Shown in pieces: positions 39,413 to 49,986 of a stretch of 64,000 nucleotides of DNA (its first letter is position 1; the number at the start of each line of letters is the position of its first letter). The DNA lies in contig NC_088172.1 in NCBI RefSeq assembly GCF_028769735.1, positions 65,441,075 through 65,505,074 of the forward strand, read 5' to 3'. Source of the stretch: Zonotrichia leucophrys gambelii (taxonomy: Eukaryota > Chordata > Aves > Passeriformes > Passerellidae). A program made the translations under genes and the position numbers. The notes beneath the pieces were generated by a model. It was not told the origin of the DNA, ran no database searches, and worked only from the letters and a program-made list of their open reading frames with translations.

Positions 39413-40080
39413 ATTTGTAGATTGTTCCTTTCTTTCTGAGATACAGCAGATTTTCAAGTGCTTGTTTGTAGATGTCAGTGCAGAAAATAGTATTGCCTCT
39501 TATTTTATAGTTAAGATTTTCTCAGCCTGGTGAAAGAAAGCTAATGTAGCTGAAGGCTCTTTATGCATGTCTTCAAGACTTGCCTCTTCATAAAATTTGT
39601 CAACATACTTTCTTACAAAGGAAATTTTTACTCTACACTTAACACCAATAAAAATCAGAAAACTGTATTTGTTGGTATGCCTGATTTAATTCACAGTATT
39701 TTCCATCTTCATTTATTCCAGCTCGTTTTCTTATTTCTTCCATATTCTCTTCTTGAGTCATACACAGTGCAGTCTGTTTGACATTCTATGTGGTTTTAAC
39801 ATATGCTTCAGTTTTACAGACTGTTGATGTGTTAGCGGATGTTGACACAAATTTGAAAATAGTTGGAAAAGAAAAATCTAACTGAAATGGAATTTTCAGA
39901 TCAGCTTGGTTGAGAAGAATCTATGGTGTTTTTATTTTTTTTAATGAATCCTGGACCACTTAACATATAAGTAATTTAAATATCATCTTAATGATCTTCA
40001 TTTGGTTTGTTGCTCTAAAGCAAACTGCTTACTGGAAAGATCTTCATTAAAGCCACATGTTCTTTTCTTTTGAACTGCAG

Positions 40081-40128
40081 CTCACCACAGCCACCTTGGA
40101 TGGCAAACTCCGATTGTTCCTACCCTGA
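40081..40128 (+). CDS. WDR27: Terminal coding exon of the WD40 gene (16 codons with stop)
   Basis: After the acceptor ending at 40080, phase 0 reads LTTATLDGKLRLFLP and then TGA at 40126-40128. Joined to the exon ending SPQ at 273, this completes a WD40 blade. The T-A-T-L-D-G-K-L-R-L-F run is the usual strand b/c of a repeat ('ATASLDGTIRLW'-like), with F where many repeats carry W. The protein ends directly after that blade, as expected for a C-terminal repeat. A longer open frame starting at 40070 begins inside the intron in another frame and is not the gene product. Confidence 0.72.
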   Translation, partial: LTTATLDGKLRLFLP

Positions 40129-40525
40129 TATTCACCAGCCTGTGGAGCTTTGGCCATGGAACTATGAGAATAATGACTTGCTGAGAGAAAGGAGACTGCA
40201 AACTGGCCAGAAGAAAGTGGCACAATATTCCCTTTTAAACTACAGTTTTCTTCTGATGTTATTTTCAGGAAATTCCTTAAGATGTTCTCAAAGTTTTTCT
40301 GCTGTACAGTCTGTTACCTTTATTGCAAAAATAAGGGTGAAAGATCACTAAAAGGAGGACACTACTCATTCTGACTTCATTCCAACAAATCACAACAGCA
40401 GTGGCTTTCAAAGGTCTTCTTGGGTTCTTATAGTCAGGTGCATTCTGTAGTGCTTTGCTAGACTGGGACCCCTTTAGTCTAGACTGAAATTTCAAATAAA
40501 ATAACAAGTGTTCCATTTTTAAAGC
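40129..40525 (+). other. WDR27: 3' untranslated region of the WD40 gene
   Basis: This is non-coding sequence after the TGA at 40126-40128, running to the region just past the first good polyadenylation signal. About 390 nt would be a short but ordinary 3' UTR. The exact cleavage site is inferred; a longer form could use the second signal at 40811-40816. Confidence 0.45.
40495..40500 (+). promoter_or_regulatory. Polyadenylation signal AATAAA
   Basis: This is the first canonical hexamer after the stop codon of the WD40 gene, 367 nt downstream of it. It is followed within about 30-40 nt by a T/G-rich stretch (CTGTTTGTG), as expected for a cleavage site near 40515-40525. It is placed by sequence only. 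Confidence 0.5.
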
Positions 40526-43500
40526 TAGATCTGTTTGTGAAAAATTTTTAAATTAACTTGACAGAAAAAAGGATTGTAAGTTTTTTCATTTCATTCTGAA
40601 ATGCCATGAGAGTCCGTCTGTTATAATTCTTTGGGGTTACTGGAATCAGCATGGATATTATTTGACATTAGAATTTTGCCAGTTTACTATTTATACCACA
40701 TTCTGTAAATTTCTTAGGGAATATGTGACAAATGTCTTGTCTTTAAAAGAAACTATTTCTTTCTTTTAAATAACTGTTAAGTATTTTCAAAAATGTTAAA
40801 ATAATATGAAAATAAAATTATCAGAAAAAAATGTTAATTTCTTGTATTCTTCCTAGGTTACTTGTCGTGCTCTTAGAAAACAGTTTTTAGACAACTTTCT
40901 TTTGGGGAGGGTTGGCCAGTCACTCTTCATTGGCTTTAGCTAAGAGTAGAGAGCATATATGTGACTAATGAAAGGAGATGCAGTTTTTATTTTCCTTGCA
41001 AAATTGTGCTGCCTTTTCGAAGTTAAATTTCCCAGAATGGAATTTAGTAATCAGATTACTTAAAAAAAAATAAAAAAGAAAGAAAAGTTGGAGTTATTAC
41101 CCTACCTCCACTTTAACACCAATTGCTAAAGTCAGATCATTTTCAGTACTGTAAAGAATGTTTTATTTAATAGCTGTCCTTAATTTATGCATATAATATT
41201 AAGTATGAGTAGATCAAGTTATTTCTATAAACTATTTAGTTTCCATTAAGCATTCTTTTGTAAAGTATTTAGTAATTTTTCACTAAGCAAAATCATACAG
41301 TGGTAGGATACACTGCATCACATCCAGGTATTCTCCTATTCTCTAGAACACGGAGGTCTCATCAATGACTATAGGAGTGTAGTGCAGCCAGATCACACTC
41401 AGAAGAACTCTGAATATCAGATTCGGGTTTTGTATGATCAAAGAAAAGGTGAAATAACCCACTTCAATACTTTTAAATACTTTTTCCGTTCAAAATCAGA
41501 TTAACCAAGAAATCATACTCTATGTTGTAGCTAAATGCTGGTATGCTCCACTCACAAATTATCAGCAAGACTTAAATTTTAATTTCCACCAGAGGGATCC
41601 TCAGGATGGTCTTTTTCAAATTTAATTTAGCTAGTTTTCTCATCTGCATGCTGTGGATTCCGCATCAAGAGTCACTACCAAATACAGAAGATAGCCCATA
41701 GCTATATTTGCAAGTTAAGCGTTTCTGAGCCTTGTGTCGCTACTTAGTAGGGACTGACTCTTCAGGGGGGTTGAAATATCTGCCAAAGAGGTGTGAACTG
41801 CAATTATGACTCTTGTTTTAAAAAGCACCACATTTTTTTGACAGAAGAATGATTCTCAGGCTTAAGGTAGAGGACACAGAAAAACTGTGAATTCTTGCTA
41901 CAAACATGGAGGTAGTCACAATCCCCACTGGACTGAAATAAAAGGGAAATACTTCAATTTTCTACATCTCTTACCTTCCAGAACTAACTAACTGTTGTTA
42001 TTACCAGTTAGACAGTGTGTATCCTCAAAACCCCTCTTAATCTTTGAGCTAGTTTGATCTCTGAAGGAGGAACTCTTCTTCCAAACATACGGTGTTCTCT
42101 CTTTCCCTAAAGTGAGACTCAGCTGTATGCCAGTTTCTTTTTTTTATCAAGGATTTCTTCTGGATAGAAAACTCTTTGGGGCATTTTGGCTGTGACCACG
42201 GCATCATCAGTCCGTGCTGAATAGAGACATTCATCTGTTCAGGCCTTGCAGATGTGCAGCTCTTCCACAGCCCAGGAATTTGTTAACCCCTTTTTCCCTC
42301 AGGGGAGACAGAGAATCTGTCCTACCACACAGGCACTAGAACTTTTCAAATGGAAATTCACTGTAATTTCTTTCCATCTTAAAAAAGAAAAAAATCCCCC
42401 CTGGACTCCTCATAAATGCTTGAATGCTTGTGGTTTTGAGAATGGAAAACTTTAGCTGACACACTTCAAGTTTGGCAAAGTTAAGTGCTTGAAAGAAGAT
42501 TTTCTAATGGCAAATAGGAGGAAAAACTGTTGTGGATGGTGTTACATTCTTATAATATTATATTTAGAATATTCATAATCACTAGAATTTTCATAATCAT
42601 AATCCTTCTGAGATAGAAGAACACAGGAGGGTGTATTTAATTAATAAAGAGTTTAAGTCATGAGGGTGTATCCAGAAAAGCAGCATCTATATCTTTGTGT
42701 TTTTAACAGGCAAATCTGACAAATCTGAAATTTACATATTTAGTTTCTGTTCTAAAGACAAAGCTATTTGAAATTAGAAAGTCCCAAAAGCAGATAGGAA
42801 AGATTCCTGGTTAGCTAAGGTATATATCATGTTCCAGCTAAAAACATTAACACAAACAGCTGCAAGTGCAAATAATTAATATGTAATTTTAAGGAATTTT
42901 GAGTATGCTTTCAGACTGCTTTTAGGGGGAAAAAAGTGATTATAATATAACTCCCAAACAGCTTAAGAAAATTGAAAGTCTTGCTTTGAAGGATTATGTA
43001 GCAATATGTGAGGAAAACAGCTGGCAGAAGCATAGTCTAGTTTCATTAAATGTCTGCTGTGTCATCTGTCCTTGAATGTCCTATATGCTGGGGAGAGGAC
43101 TGGCATTTTTGTGACTTTCTGTGTGCTGTTATGTGGGGGACTTTCCCAGCTGAACATCTACCAAATGCCACAGAATTCTTAAAAATGCACAGCAGTTTTT
43201 TTTCTGGTGCTGTAAAGGTCAGAAAACACAGCAGGGTGGCCAGTGCTGTTCTAAAGCAGATGCTATAAAAAACTGTTTGGGATGAAGAAATTTGCAAAAT
43301 ATCAGGTATTACCCATTGTTCTGTATAAATCAAGTATACAGATATACAGAATATACAAATGCATTGTCAGGAGGAGGGGAAGAGCAAGCCCATGACTCTG
43401 CTTTCTCTTGGCCTTTTCTATTTCAGTAATTCACCATGAAAGTGCTTTTTTGGATGTATTCCCCGAGACTATATTGCTTTTCATTATACATGATGATTAC

Positions 43501-44693
43501 ATTTAGATACAAAGTTATATAACCCTGGAATATCTGGAGGTAGGCAGCAGCACTTATTCTATTCTTTCTTCCATTATTTTTTCATTTGATCATACCAAAT
43601 TATCTTTTCAGAACTGTGTTGTGGCTCTTATTTTCCCTTTTAAAAAATTAGTAGATCTATTCGTCTCATGGTATTTTATTGCAGAAAGAGAAAATATCAA
43701 TAAAAATCCATAAAACTGTTTAAAAAAATTGGCACGTGTCTAATAAATAAAAATGAAGTGATAGGTAATTTCTGTTAAAATCTAATTTAGGATGCCTTGC
43801 TTCAATGTGTCAGTGGAGTCAAAATCATAGAGTAACAGAAATAAAATACTAAAATAGGACCTTCACGTAAATCCTTTCAGGTTTGAAAGTAAAATTTCTT
43901 TTAAGGACAATGTAAGATGTTGTTCTGAGAGGTACTGCTTTTATCTTATTGTCTACATTGAACTTCTACCCACCAGCATTTCTCATGATCACTTAAGCCA
44001 AATTCTGCTGTTCAGAATTCTGCCCTTTGTTAAAGCCAGAGTAATTCTCCTTATTTTTGTGAAAAAGGCATGGCTAGGAGTAGACTCTGTCTCAGGCATT
44101 TTAATAACTTTGAAGGGGAAACAATATACTTTTGTTAATAACAGATTTTTGGGTGACAAAATGGTATTGAGTCTAAAAGCTGAATACACCTGTGAAGGCC
44201 TACAGAAGTCACTGGTGTCCTGTGTTAACTGCTTTATGTTAAATATTTATGTGTGATGTGAATATACTGTCTTTAACTAAAAATACACTTTCATTCAAAA
44301 ATTAGTGTTACACTGAATGTCTTATATCTATATATTTTCATGAAAACTGAATGTTGTTAAAGGAAGATACTGAAACAAACAGAGTAAATAATGTGGCATA
44401 AATTAGGTTTATAGCTATGATGGATTTGATTTAGCAAAGCAATATACATTCCATTACCAGATTAAGACCTTCCAGATTAGTTTTATGCTGTGTCTGAAAT
44501 GAAATGAACCCCAATGAAACATTTCCACCGTTTTAGGTAATGTACACAAATGAACTCATGCCTTCCCTTCTGTCCAAACAAGAGACAGTTTTCGACTTCT
44601 TTGGTTTAGCTTTGCTGGATGAAAATACATTCCAAAGTACAAAGGTATTGTAAAATAATGTGACAATTAGCTTGCCTCTGTCATCCAGTCACA
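40526..44693. other. Intergenic stretch after the WD40 gene, no gene recognised
   Basis: This is AT-rich DNA with short open frames on both strands (42049-42234, 42246-42455, 43046-43333). Near 43820 a phrase like AATCATAGAGTAACAGA hints at an inverted CR1 end but is too decayed to call. I see nothing else. Confidence 0.4.
40811..40816 (+). promoter_or_regulatory. Possible second, distal polyadenylation signal AATAAA
   Basis: This canonical hexamer lies about 315 nt beyond the first signal in AT-rich DNA, with T-rich sequence downstream. It could give a longer 3' UTR for the WD40 gene. The hexamer is common in AT-rich sequence, so confidence is low. Confidence 0.25.
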
Positions 44694-45345
44694 GAAGGCA
44701 CCCTGGGAAGTCATGTTGGAAGACCAGCCCAATGGCCCAAAGCATTTACTTCTACCTCATTCACAAAAGATGTTTGTCTCAACAGCTCCTCAAAACCTCT
44801 GGTGACAGAGATTCCAGAGAGCCTCCCCAGGGGTGAAATCCCCTTGGTGCATGTTAAACCCATTATTCTCTGTCTTAATCCATTAAGGAGAGAGGATAAT
44901 TCATTACCTTCTTGTTTTAGCAACTCTCTACATATTTGACAGTTGTTATCGTGTCTCCCCTCAGACTTCTCTTTTCTACTTTGTACAAAGCCAAGTAATT
45001 CAATCTGTCTTCAAAGGTTGTGTTTTCTAGACCTCTGTTAATTTTTGCTGTTTTCTGAACATCCTATAGTCCCATGTTCCTCTTTCTGGCAGTGCAGTGC
45101 ACTCAAAATTTACACCAGTGTGTGCTGTGTCACTGCAGTGTAGAGCGAAGGCATGACTTGGTGCCTCTTAAATATGGCACTCATGATTGGCATTCCACTG
45201 TGCTATTGAGTTTGTCCACACATTTGTGGCATTACTGACTCATGTCCATCCCCTAGGTTTGCTGGATCCTTCATTTCAGCTAACTTTTCCAGCTGGCCAC
45301 CATCACATTGCATTATGATCCTGCCCTCCAAACTGCCTCCAGGCC
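44694..45345 (-). mobile_element. Ancient CR1 LINE fragment, minus strand
   Basis: On the + strand it follows the antisense of an old, widely shared amniote CR1: CTCAAAACCTCTGGTGACAG, TTATCGTGTCTCCCCTCAG, ACTTCTCTTTTCTACTT, TTGTGTTTTCTAGACCTCT, GTAGAGCGAAGGCATGACTT, and near 45240 TGACTCATGTCC, then CTAACTTTTCCAGC and GATCCTGCCCTCCAAA. It covers roughly 650 bp of ORF2 3' part and 3' UTR. It is far more diverged from its consensus than the copy at 24772, so it was probably inserted before or early in bird evolution. Confidence 0.85.
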
Positions 45346-45773
45346 TTCAGTTTTTATTAGTATTATTTTCTGTTAATCAGATCAGTAATGATTCCAGAGG
45401 ATAGAGAAAGTGGATTGCCTGCTGATTTGGCTCCTAGGTTATATATTCACTTGCTCTACATGGCTCATTCTCATGAGAGAAGATATTTAGTGAATAATTA
45501 CCTGAAATTACTGTCCCCAAAGTGAAGGCAGGGCACTTCAGCTTTTATTGATGTTGCTGAGGACAGAATGTGTCATTGTTACTTTATTATTTCACGGTGC
45601 AAATTTCCTCTTCCTTCACTCATCTGGGCTTTGTGTAGAGGCATTAGCCCTCTGCTGTAAAAAAAAATCCTGCACACAATTATGTGTTGACACTTTGGTT
45701 TTATCTGAAGCCATGGGCTTTGAAACACTGTTGGTCTCACTCTCCTTTTAGGCTCAAAGAGTTTCATACAAAT

Positions 45774-45950
45774 CATAGAATAGTTTGTGTTGAAGGGAAC
45801 TTTAAAAGGGCATTTTGACCATCCCTCCAACCATGAGCAAGAAGGTCTTCCACTATATCAGGTTTCTCAGAGCACCACACAGCCTCATCTTGGGTGTTTC
45901 CAGGGTTAGGGAATTTATCACCTCTCAGGACAACCAGTTACAGCATTCAT
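45774..45950 (-). mobile_element. CR1 LINE 3' end fragment, minus strand
   Basis: It begins with AATCATAGAATAGTTTG and GTTGAAGGGAACTTTAAA, the inverted CR1 3' end. Decayed antisense 3' UTR follows (CCATCCCTCCAACC, CAGGTTTCTCAGAGC, AGCCTCATCTTGG, GTGTTTCCAGGGTT). The match is lost by about 45950. Confidence 0.8.
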
Positions 45951-46199
45951 AATGTGAGAAAGTTAACATAACTGAAAAAGGACCAGCCACAGTGGCCAAA
46001 ATGCCTTCATGATTGTTTTACTCTGAATCTCTCCAGTCATTTTCAAAGAGTGGTTCCTCATTATCACTGATAGAATTAAGGTGAATTAAATCTCTGACTT
46101 TACTTCCCTCCAAAGTCATTGTTGTGAGGTAGCAACAAATGCTTCTGCTCGGCTGTGTTGATTCAGCCTCAGTAAATTAAGATCTTTTAGAAGGAATAG

Positions 46200-46212
46200 C
46201 CCCCCCCCCCCC
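46200..46212. repeat. Poly-C run, 13 nt
   Basis: Thirteen uninterrupted C residues in AT-rich DNA. The length is likely to be variable and prone to sequencing error. Confidence 0.9.
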
Positions 46213-48465
46213 AAATTATTACTATTATCATCTTCAAGACAACATTTTCTGATGTTTCATGCAGCTTCCATGTGAAGGCTGCATTGTGCCACTGCAGGAG
46301 CCTACTGGACCTACTGGAGGTTCGTGGCTGCTGTTTCTCACATTAGCTCTGTCAAGGATAGGGAGCTTGGATATTATTGCATAATATGTCTCTGAGCAGT
46401 TGAAGTAGGAGAAGAAAAGAATTATACAATTTTCTTGAAGCCAGAGAAGAAATGAAAGTTATGTGAGGTAAGCAATTTCTCCATTGTTTTGGGCTCTTTC
46501 TGTGGCAATAGGAATAAAAGCAAAGAATAAAAGTTAACCTGATTTTTCTGCGCCTTCAGGAGTTCAAAGGCCTGAGTTTCATTAGGCTTAAAGTACTTAT
46601 CCAACATTTTTTAAGTCTCTACATGGACGAGGACTTCTAGTCATCTACCAGCATCACCCAGTGTCTTTCTGCTTGGAGCAATTACAGGGAGTGAGCTTGG
46701 GCACAGTCAGAACTTTCTGATACATTCCGTTGTTTTAAGCCTCATGGAAACAGTAAATAGGAAAAGGCAAAAATATCATAAATACAGGCTCAAATTAAGG
46801 GTTCACTGGAATAATGTTTGAGTAGTTCCCATTTGTCTGTAAGGGCAAACTTAGAGCTCCTAGAGCCATCTTGTAATACGAGCTGTGAAAGTAACCAGAG
46901 TAGTGTAGTTGTGGTTCTGCTTCCATGCTGTTGCTCAGGGATCTGCCAAAACGCCTGCATGAACTGCTTTTTACTTTCCCAGGGCAACACCTGCCCCTAA
47001 ATTTACCATTTAAGCTCTCATTTAGGCAGAGAGAGATGTCTGTGTGTAATTTACTCTCCGACAACGCCCAGAAATGTCTCGTTTTACCCCCCTGTAGATG
47101 GGGCTCACAGGCAGCTGCCCATCCCTGGCAGGAAGCATTGCCTCACATCTGTGCACGCTGACTAACCCATCCCAAAGCCAGGCCTTGGGGGAGGATGCTG
47201 GTTTCAGGTAGTAACAATCCCCCAAAAAAGGATACCAGAGGCTGAATCTGTTCCTGGCCCAATGCCACGCACCAGGCTAGGGTTGCACCGGGGGCGAACT
47301 TGACCTAATGAATATAAAATACACTCTCCACAATCATAAGAAAAAGACATCTTGAGGAAAGTAAATAATAGCTGAAAAAATGAATAAAGTGCCTTCCACC
47401 CTGTGTGATCCTGGGCTGTGAAAAACACAGTGGCAATGAGCTTTTTTTCACTTCTCTAGTTTAAACCATTGTGATGTGTGGTTTGACATAGTGGAAAATT
47501 TCATTTTACCCATTATTCCTTTTTGCTCCCACCCATGAAGTCATAACAGTGAATATATTCAAGTGAAGCAAGATGTGTAGCTATGGTATTCAGTAAATGA
47601 AAATTACCTTTTTAGTTCACTCATCCAAAGGCTTTTTCATTCACTGCATTTTTTTGTTTGATCATTTTTAATCTCAGGATAGTAAGCTGCATTGAAAGGA
47701 AACAAAATTGTGTAATAAGACAGTGGTAAAAAAAGAATTCATGTTTCAATCAAGAGATAAGTGCTTTTATTATTCTTCTTTAGAAATATTTATGTATTTA
47801 TACTTTATAGATTGCCAGTTAATACCTTAATACAAATAATCTTTATCATCTCACTTTTAAGCACTTATTAAAATGGTCTGCATGCTAAGAAAAGGTAGAA
47901 TAAGCTAACATCCAGTGATTAAAATAAAAACTGTAAGGATGATGTGAAAGAAGCATAGTTGGGATAGAGGAGACTGGAGATTTAAGACATTTTTCTTCCA
48001 AATGTGGACATCCACTAAGGATAATGAAGTTGCACACCCATTATATATGTCATATATTTCATAATATACACATACCATCATCATCCTTCACAGTCTTTTG
48101 GCAGACAGACTGGAAAAACGTTTTAAAGTTAATAAATGACAACAGTAGCTAACACCTAGCAATATCCCTATGAATTTCATATTTATTGTGTAGGTAATAT
48201 ATTGCTTAAGAAGACACATATAAAATGTAATTAGGAAGGGAAATAACTTTCTCCCAAAGGGAAACGTGTAAGAAGGGTGAGGTTTCCTCCTGTAGTACTT
48301 TTTCCAGATTCCTTTTTCCAGTAGGTTGCAAATTATGTGAAAGATACAAGAGCTTCAATTCCCAACCTTCTAAAAGATTCCCTACGTACATAAACTAACT
48401 GTATTTTCTCTAAATGGAGCAGAAGAAATGATATTTAGAAAGTAAACCTGGTTAAGTGACTAATT

Positions 48466-48497
48466 TTATCAAGGCCAAATGTTATCAAGGCCAAATG
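48466..48497. repeat. Perfect 16-bp tandem duplication
   Basis: TTATCAAGGCCAAATG occurs twice head to tail with no mismatch (48466-48481 and 48482-48497), so it looks recent. Confidence 0.95.
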
Positions 48498-49393
48498 CGA
48501 TAGCAAAAGCTATAGCTGAAACAGAAAGGACTTTTTGCTGATAAAACTGAATCCAGGCTCATGGGACCCTGGCAACAGGTAACATACTGAAGAGTTCTCC
48601 CCATAAAACTGACCTTCAGGGTAATAGAAAACAGATATTTCTATAAAAATGATAAACAAAATGAAATTAGTTGTTACAGACATTTCCTCCCTATCCTAAC
48701 TCCTTCACTGATATTCAGTTGGAAAAACTTCCTAATATAAAATTTTGGATTCAAATGCAATGTCAGAAAAAGACATTCTGAACTTTCCTGGTTGTCTTGA
48801 CCCTTAATAAGCTAGATGCTTGTCTGCCTCTGCTTTTGCAATTTGCCATTCACTGCAAAAAGGAGAGTCCTTTACTTTGTGTAAAAAAAGGCTTAAATGA
48901 AATGCCTGAGGCTTCAAAACCTATACTTGGAATTTTTTCCTTAAGGAAATTCAAAGCTCCAGTCACATTTAGCTCCTGCTTCCCTTGCCCTTCCTTTGTG
49001 TGCATGCTTCAGAGGGAGAGTGAATACGTCTCTGGCTCCCATCTGAAACTGAATTAACAAATAGCCCCATCCGTGGTGCTGACAAAATGAGAATCTCTTC
49101 CCAGGAAAAGTTGTATTGTTAAAAGGGCTTTGTTCTAAATAGGGGCAAAATGTCAAAGGGCAGGCTTTGGGGTTTATTTCCAAACATGGGGAGATTTTCA
49201 GGAAATTCGGCTTCATGAGAGAAAAAATGAAGTTCTGCTCTCCTTGCTCCTCCTGTCTGGTTTGTAGGCAGACAGGCTCCCTGCCTCCATATCCCTGCTG
49301 TTCATAATAGGAGGGATCATAGGAAGATGGTTAGATGATAAGACAGGAGCTGGGAAAGGGATCCCCAAAGTCCCAGGTGATCCCCAGGAGACA

Positions 49394-49801
49394 GTGAATA
49401 GCTACTCTTATTCCCAAGCAGTGCAAGGAGCAGCAGAGCCTGGAAGCCTGAAAATCAAAACTACTAGATGGGGAAGGAGCTCATCATGGAGTCCACTGCT
49501 TGGCCCTGGGGCTGGCCCTTGTGGTCAGGCAGAAAAGCTTGGAGACCTGGTGAGGCTGCTCATTCACCTTGGAGTAGCCTCTGCCACCTGCAAAATCCAA
49601 AGGCCTCCAGATCCTTGGCATCTACTTGGAGAGCCTGAGCAAAAAGAGAGAGGTGAAGACCTCAAACATATCATTTGCCAGGACGCTTACAGGGAAACCA
49701 GGAGCCCTAAGTATAGCTGGGCTGAAATGGCAAAACAGCAGACGGCCCTCATCCTTTTCTCACGAGAAATTGTCTCCATGAAAAATTTCCACAGGAGCTA
49801 G
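49394..49801 (+). other. 135-codon open frame of unknown meaning, upstream of a poly-A run
   Basis: The frame is open from ATG at 49394 to TAG at 49799-49801 in locally GC-richer sequence. The product starts MNSYSYSQAVQG and is mixed and hydrophilic, with no domain, signal peptide or membrane segment that I recognise. It lies 138 nt upstream of an AATAAA (49939-49944) followed 23 nt later by 19 A residues (49968-49986). The region could therefore be a retroposed mRNA copy or the end of a non-coding transcript. No target-site duplication was found around it. Chance is a fair alternative. Confidence 0.2.
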
Positions 49802-49938
49802 TTAACCATCCTGCATCAGCAAACTCCAGAAATGTACAGAATTTGAAGGTGCTAAGAGCTAGAGTGCTCATTTGCTCTGGCAGGATGTGTTTACAAATAC
49901 AGCCTAGAAAAATGTCTTGTTACTCCACTCTTTCAAAG

Positions 49939-49986
49939 AATAAAAGTCTGCTGGCCCTTCTGCAGTTAAAAAAAAAAAAAAAAAAA
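49939..49986 (+). repeat. AATAAA followed by a genomic poly-A run (retroposon-like 3' end)
   Basis: AATAAA at 49939-49944, a 23-nt gap, then A19 at 49968-49986. A genomically encoded poly-A at the normal distance from a polyadenylation signal is typical of a reverse-transcribed mRNA. No matching direct repeat to the following GTTAAATGCC was seen upstream, so it is unproven. Confidence 0.4.

Larger units (their letters stand above)
274..40080 (+). other. WDR27: Last intron of the WD40 gene, about 39.8 kb
   Basis: The intron runs from the GTAAG donor at 274 to the acceptor TTTTGAACTGCAG ending at 40080. Both sites are canonical and the flanking exons are both in phase 0. I found no other exon that clearly continues the WD40 frame inside it. 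It holds CR1 fragments, simple repeats, a likely retroposed insert and several unassigned open frames, listed separately. Size and boundaries rest on the assumption that no further constitutive exon lies in between; transcript data would settle this. Confidence 0.6.
45951..49393. other. Intergenic stretch, no gene recognised
   Basis: It contains a poly-C run at 46200-46212, a GC-richer patch at about 47040-47300 with short frames on both strands, and a perfect 16-bp tandem duplication at 48466-48497. No gene family is recognisable. Confidence 0.4.

Noticed and set aside
40070..40351. 93-codon + strand open frame overlapping the terminal exon
   Set aside because: It starts inside the intron acceptor and runs in a different frame from the WD40 blade; the true frame ends at TGA 40126-40128.
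43820..43880. Possible decayed inverted CR1 end (AATCATAGAGTAACAGA)
   Set aside because: Only one short phrase matches and the expected following sequence is not there.
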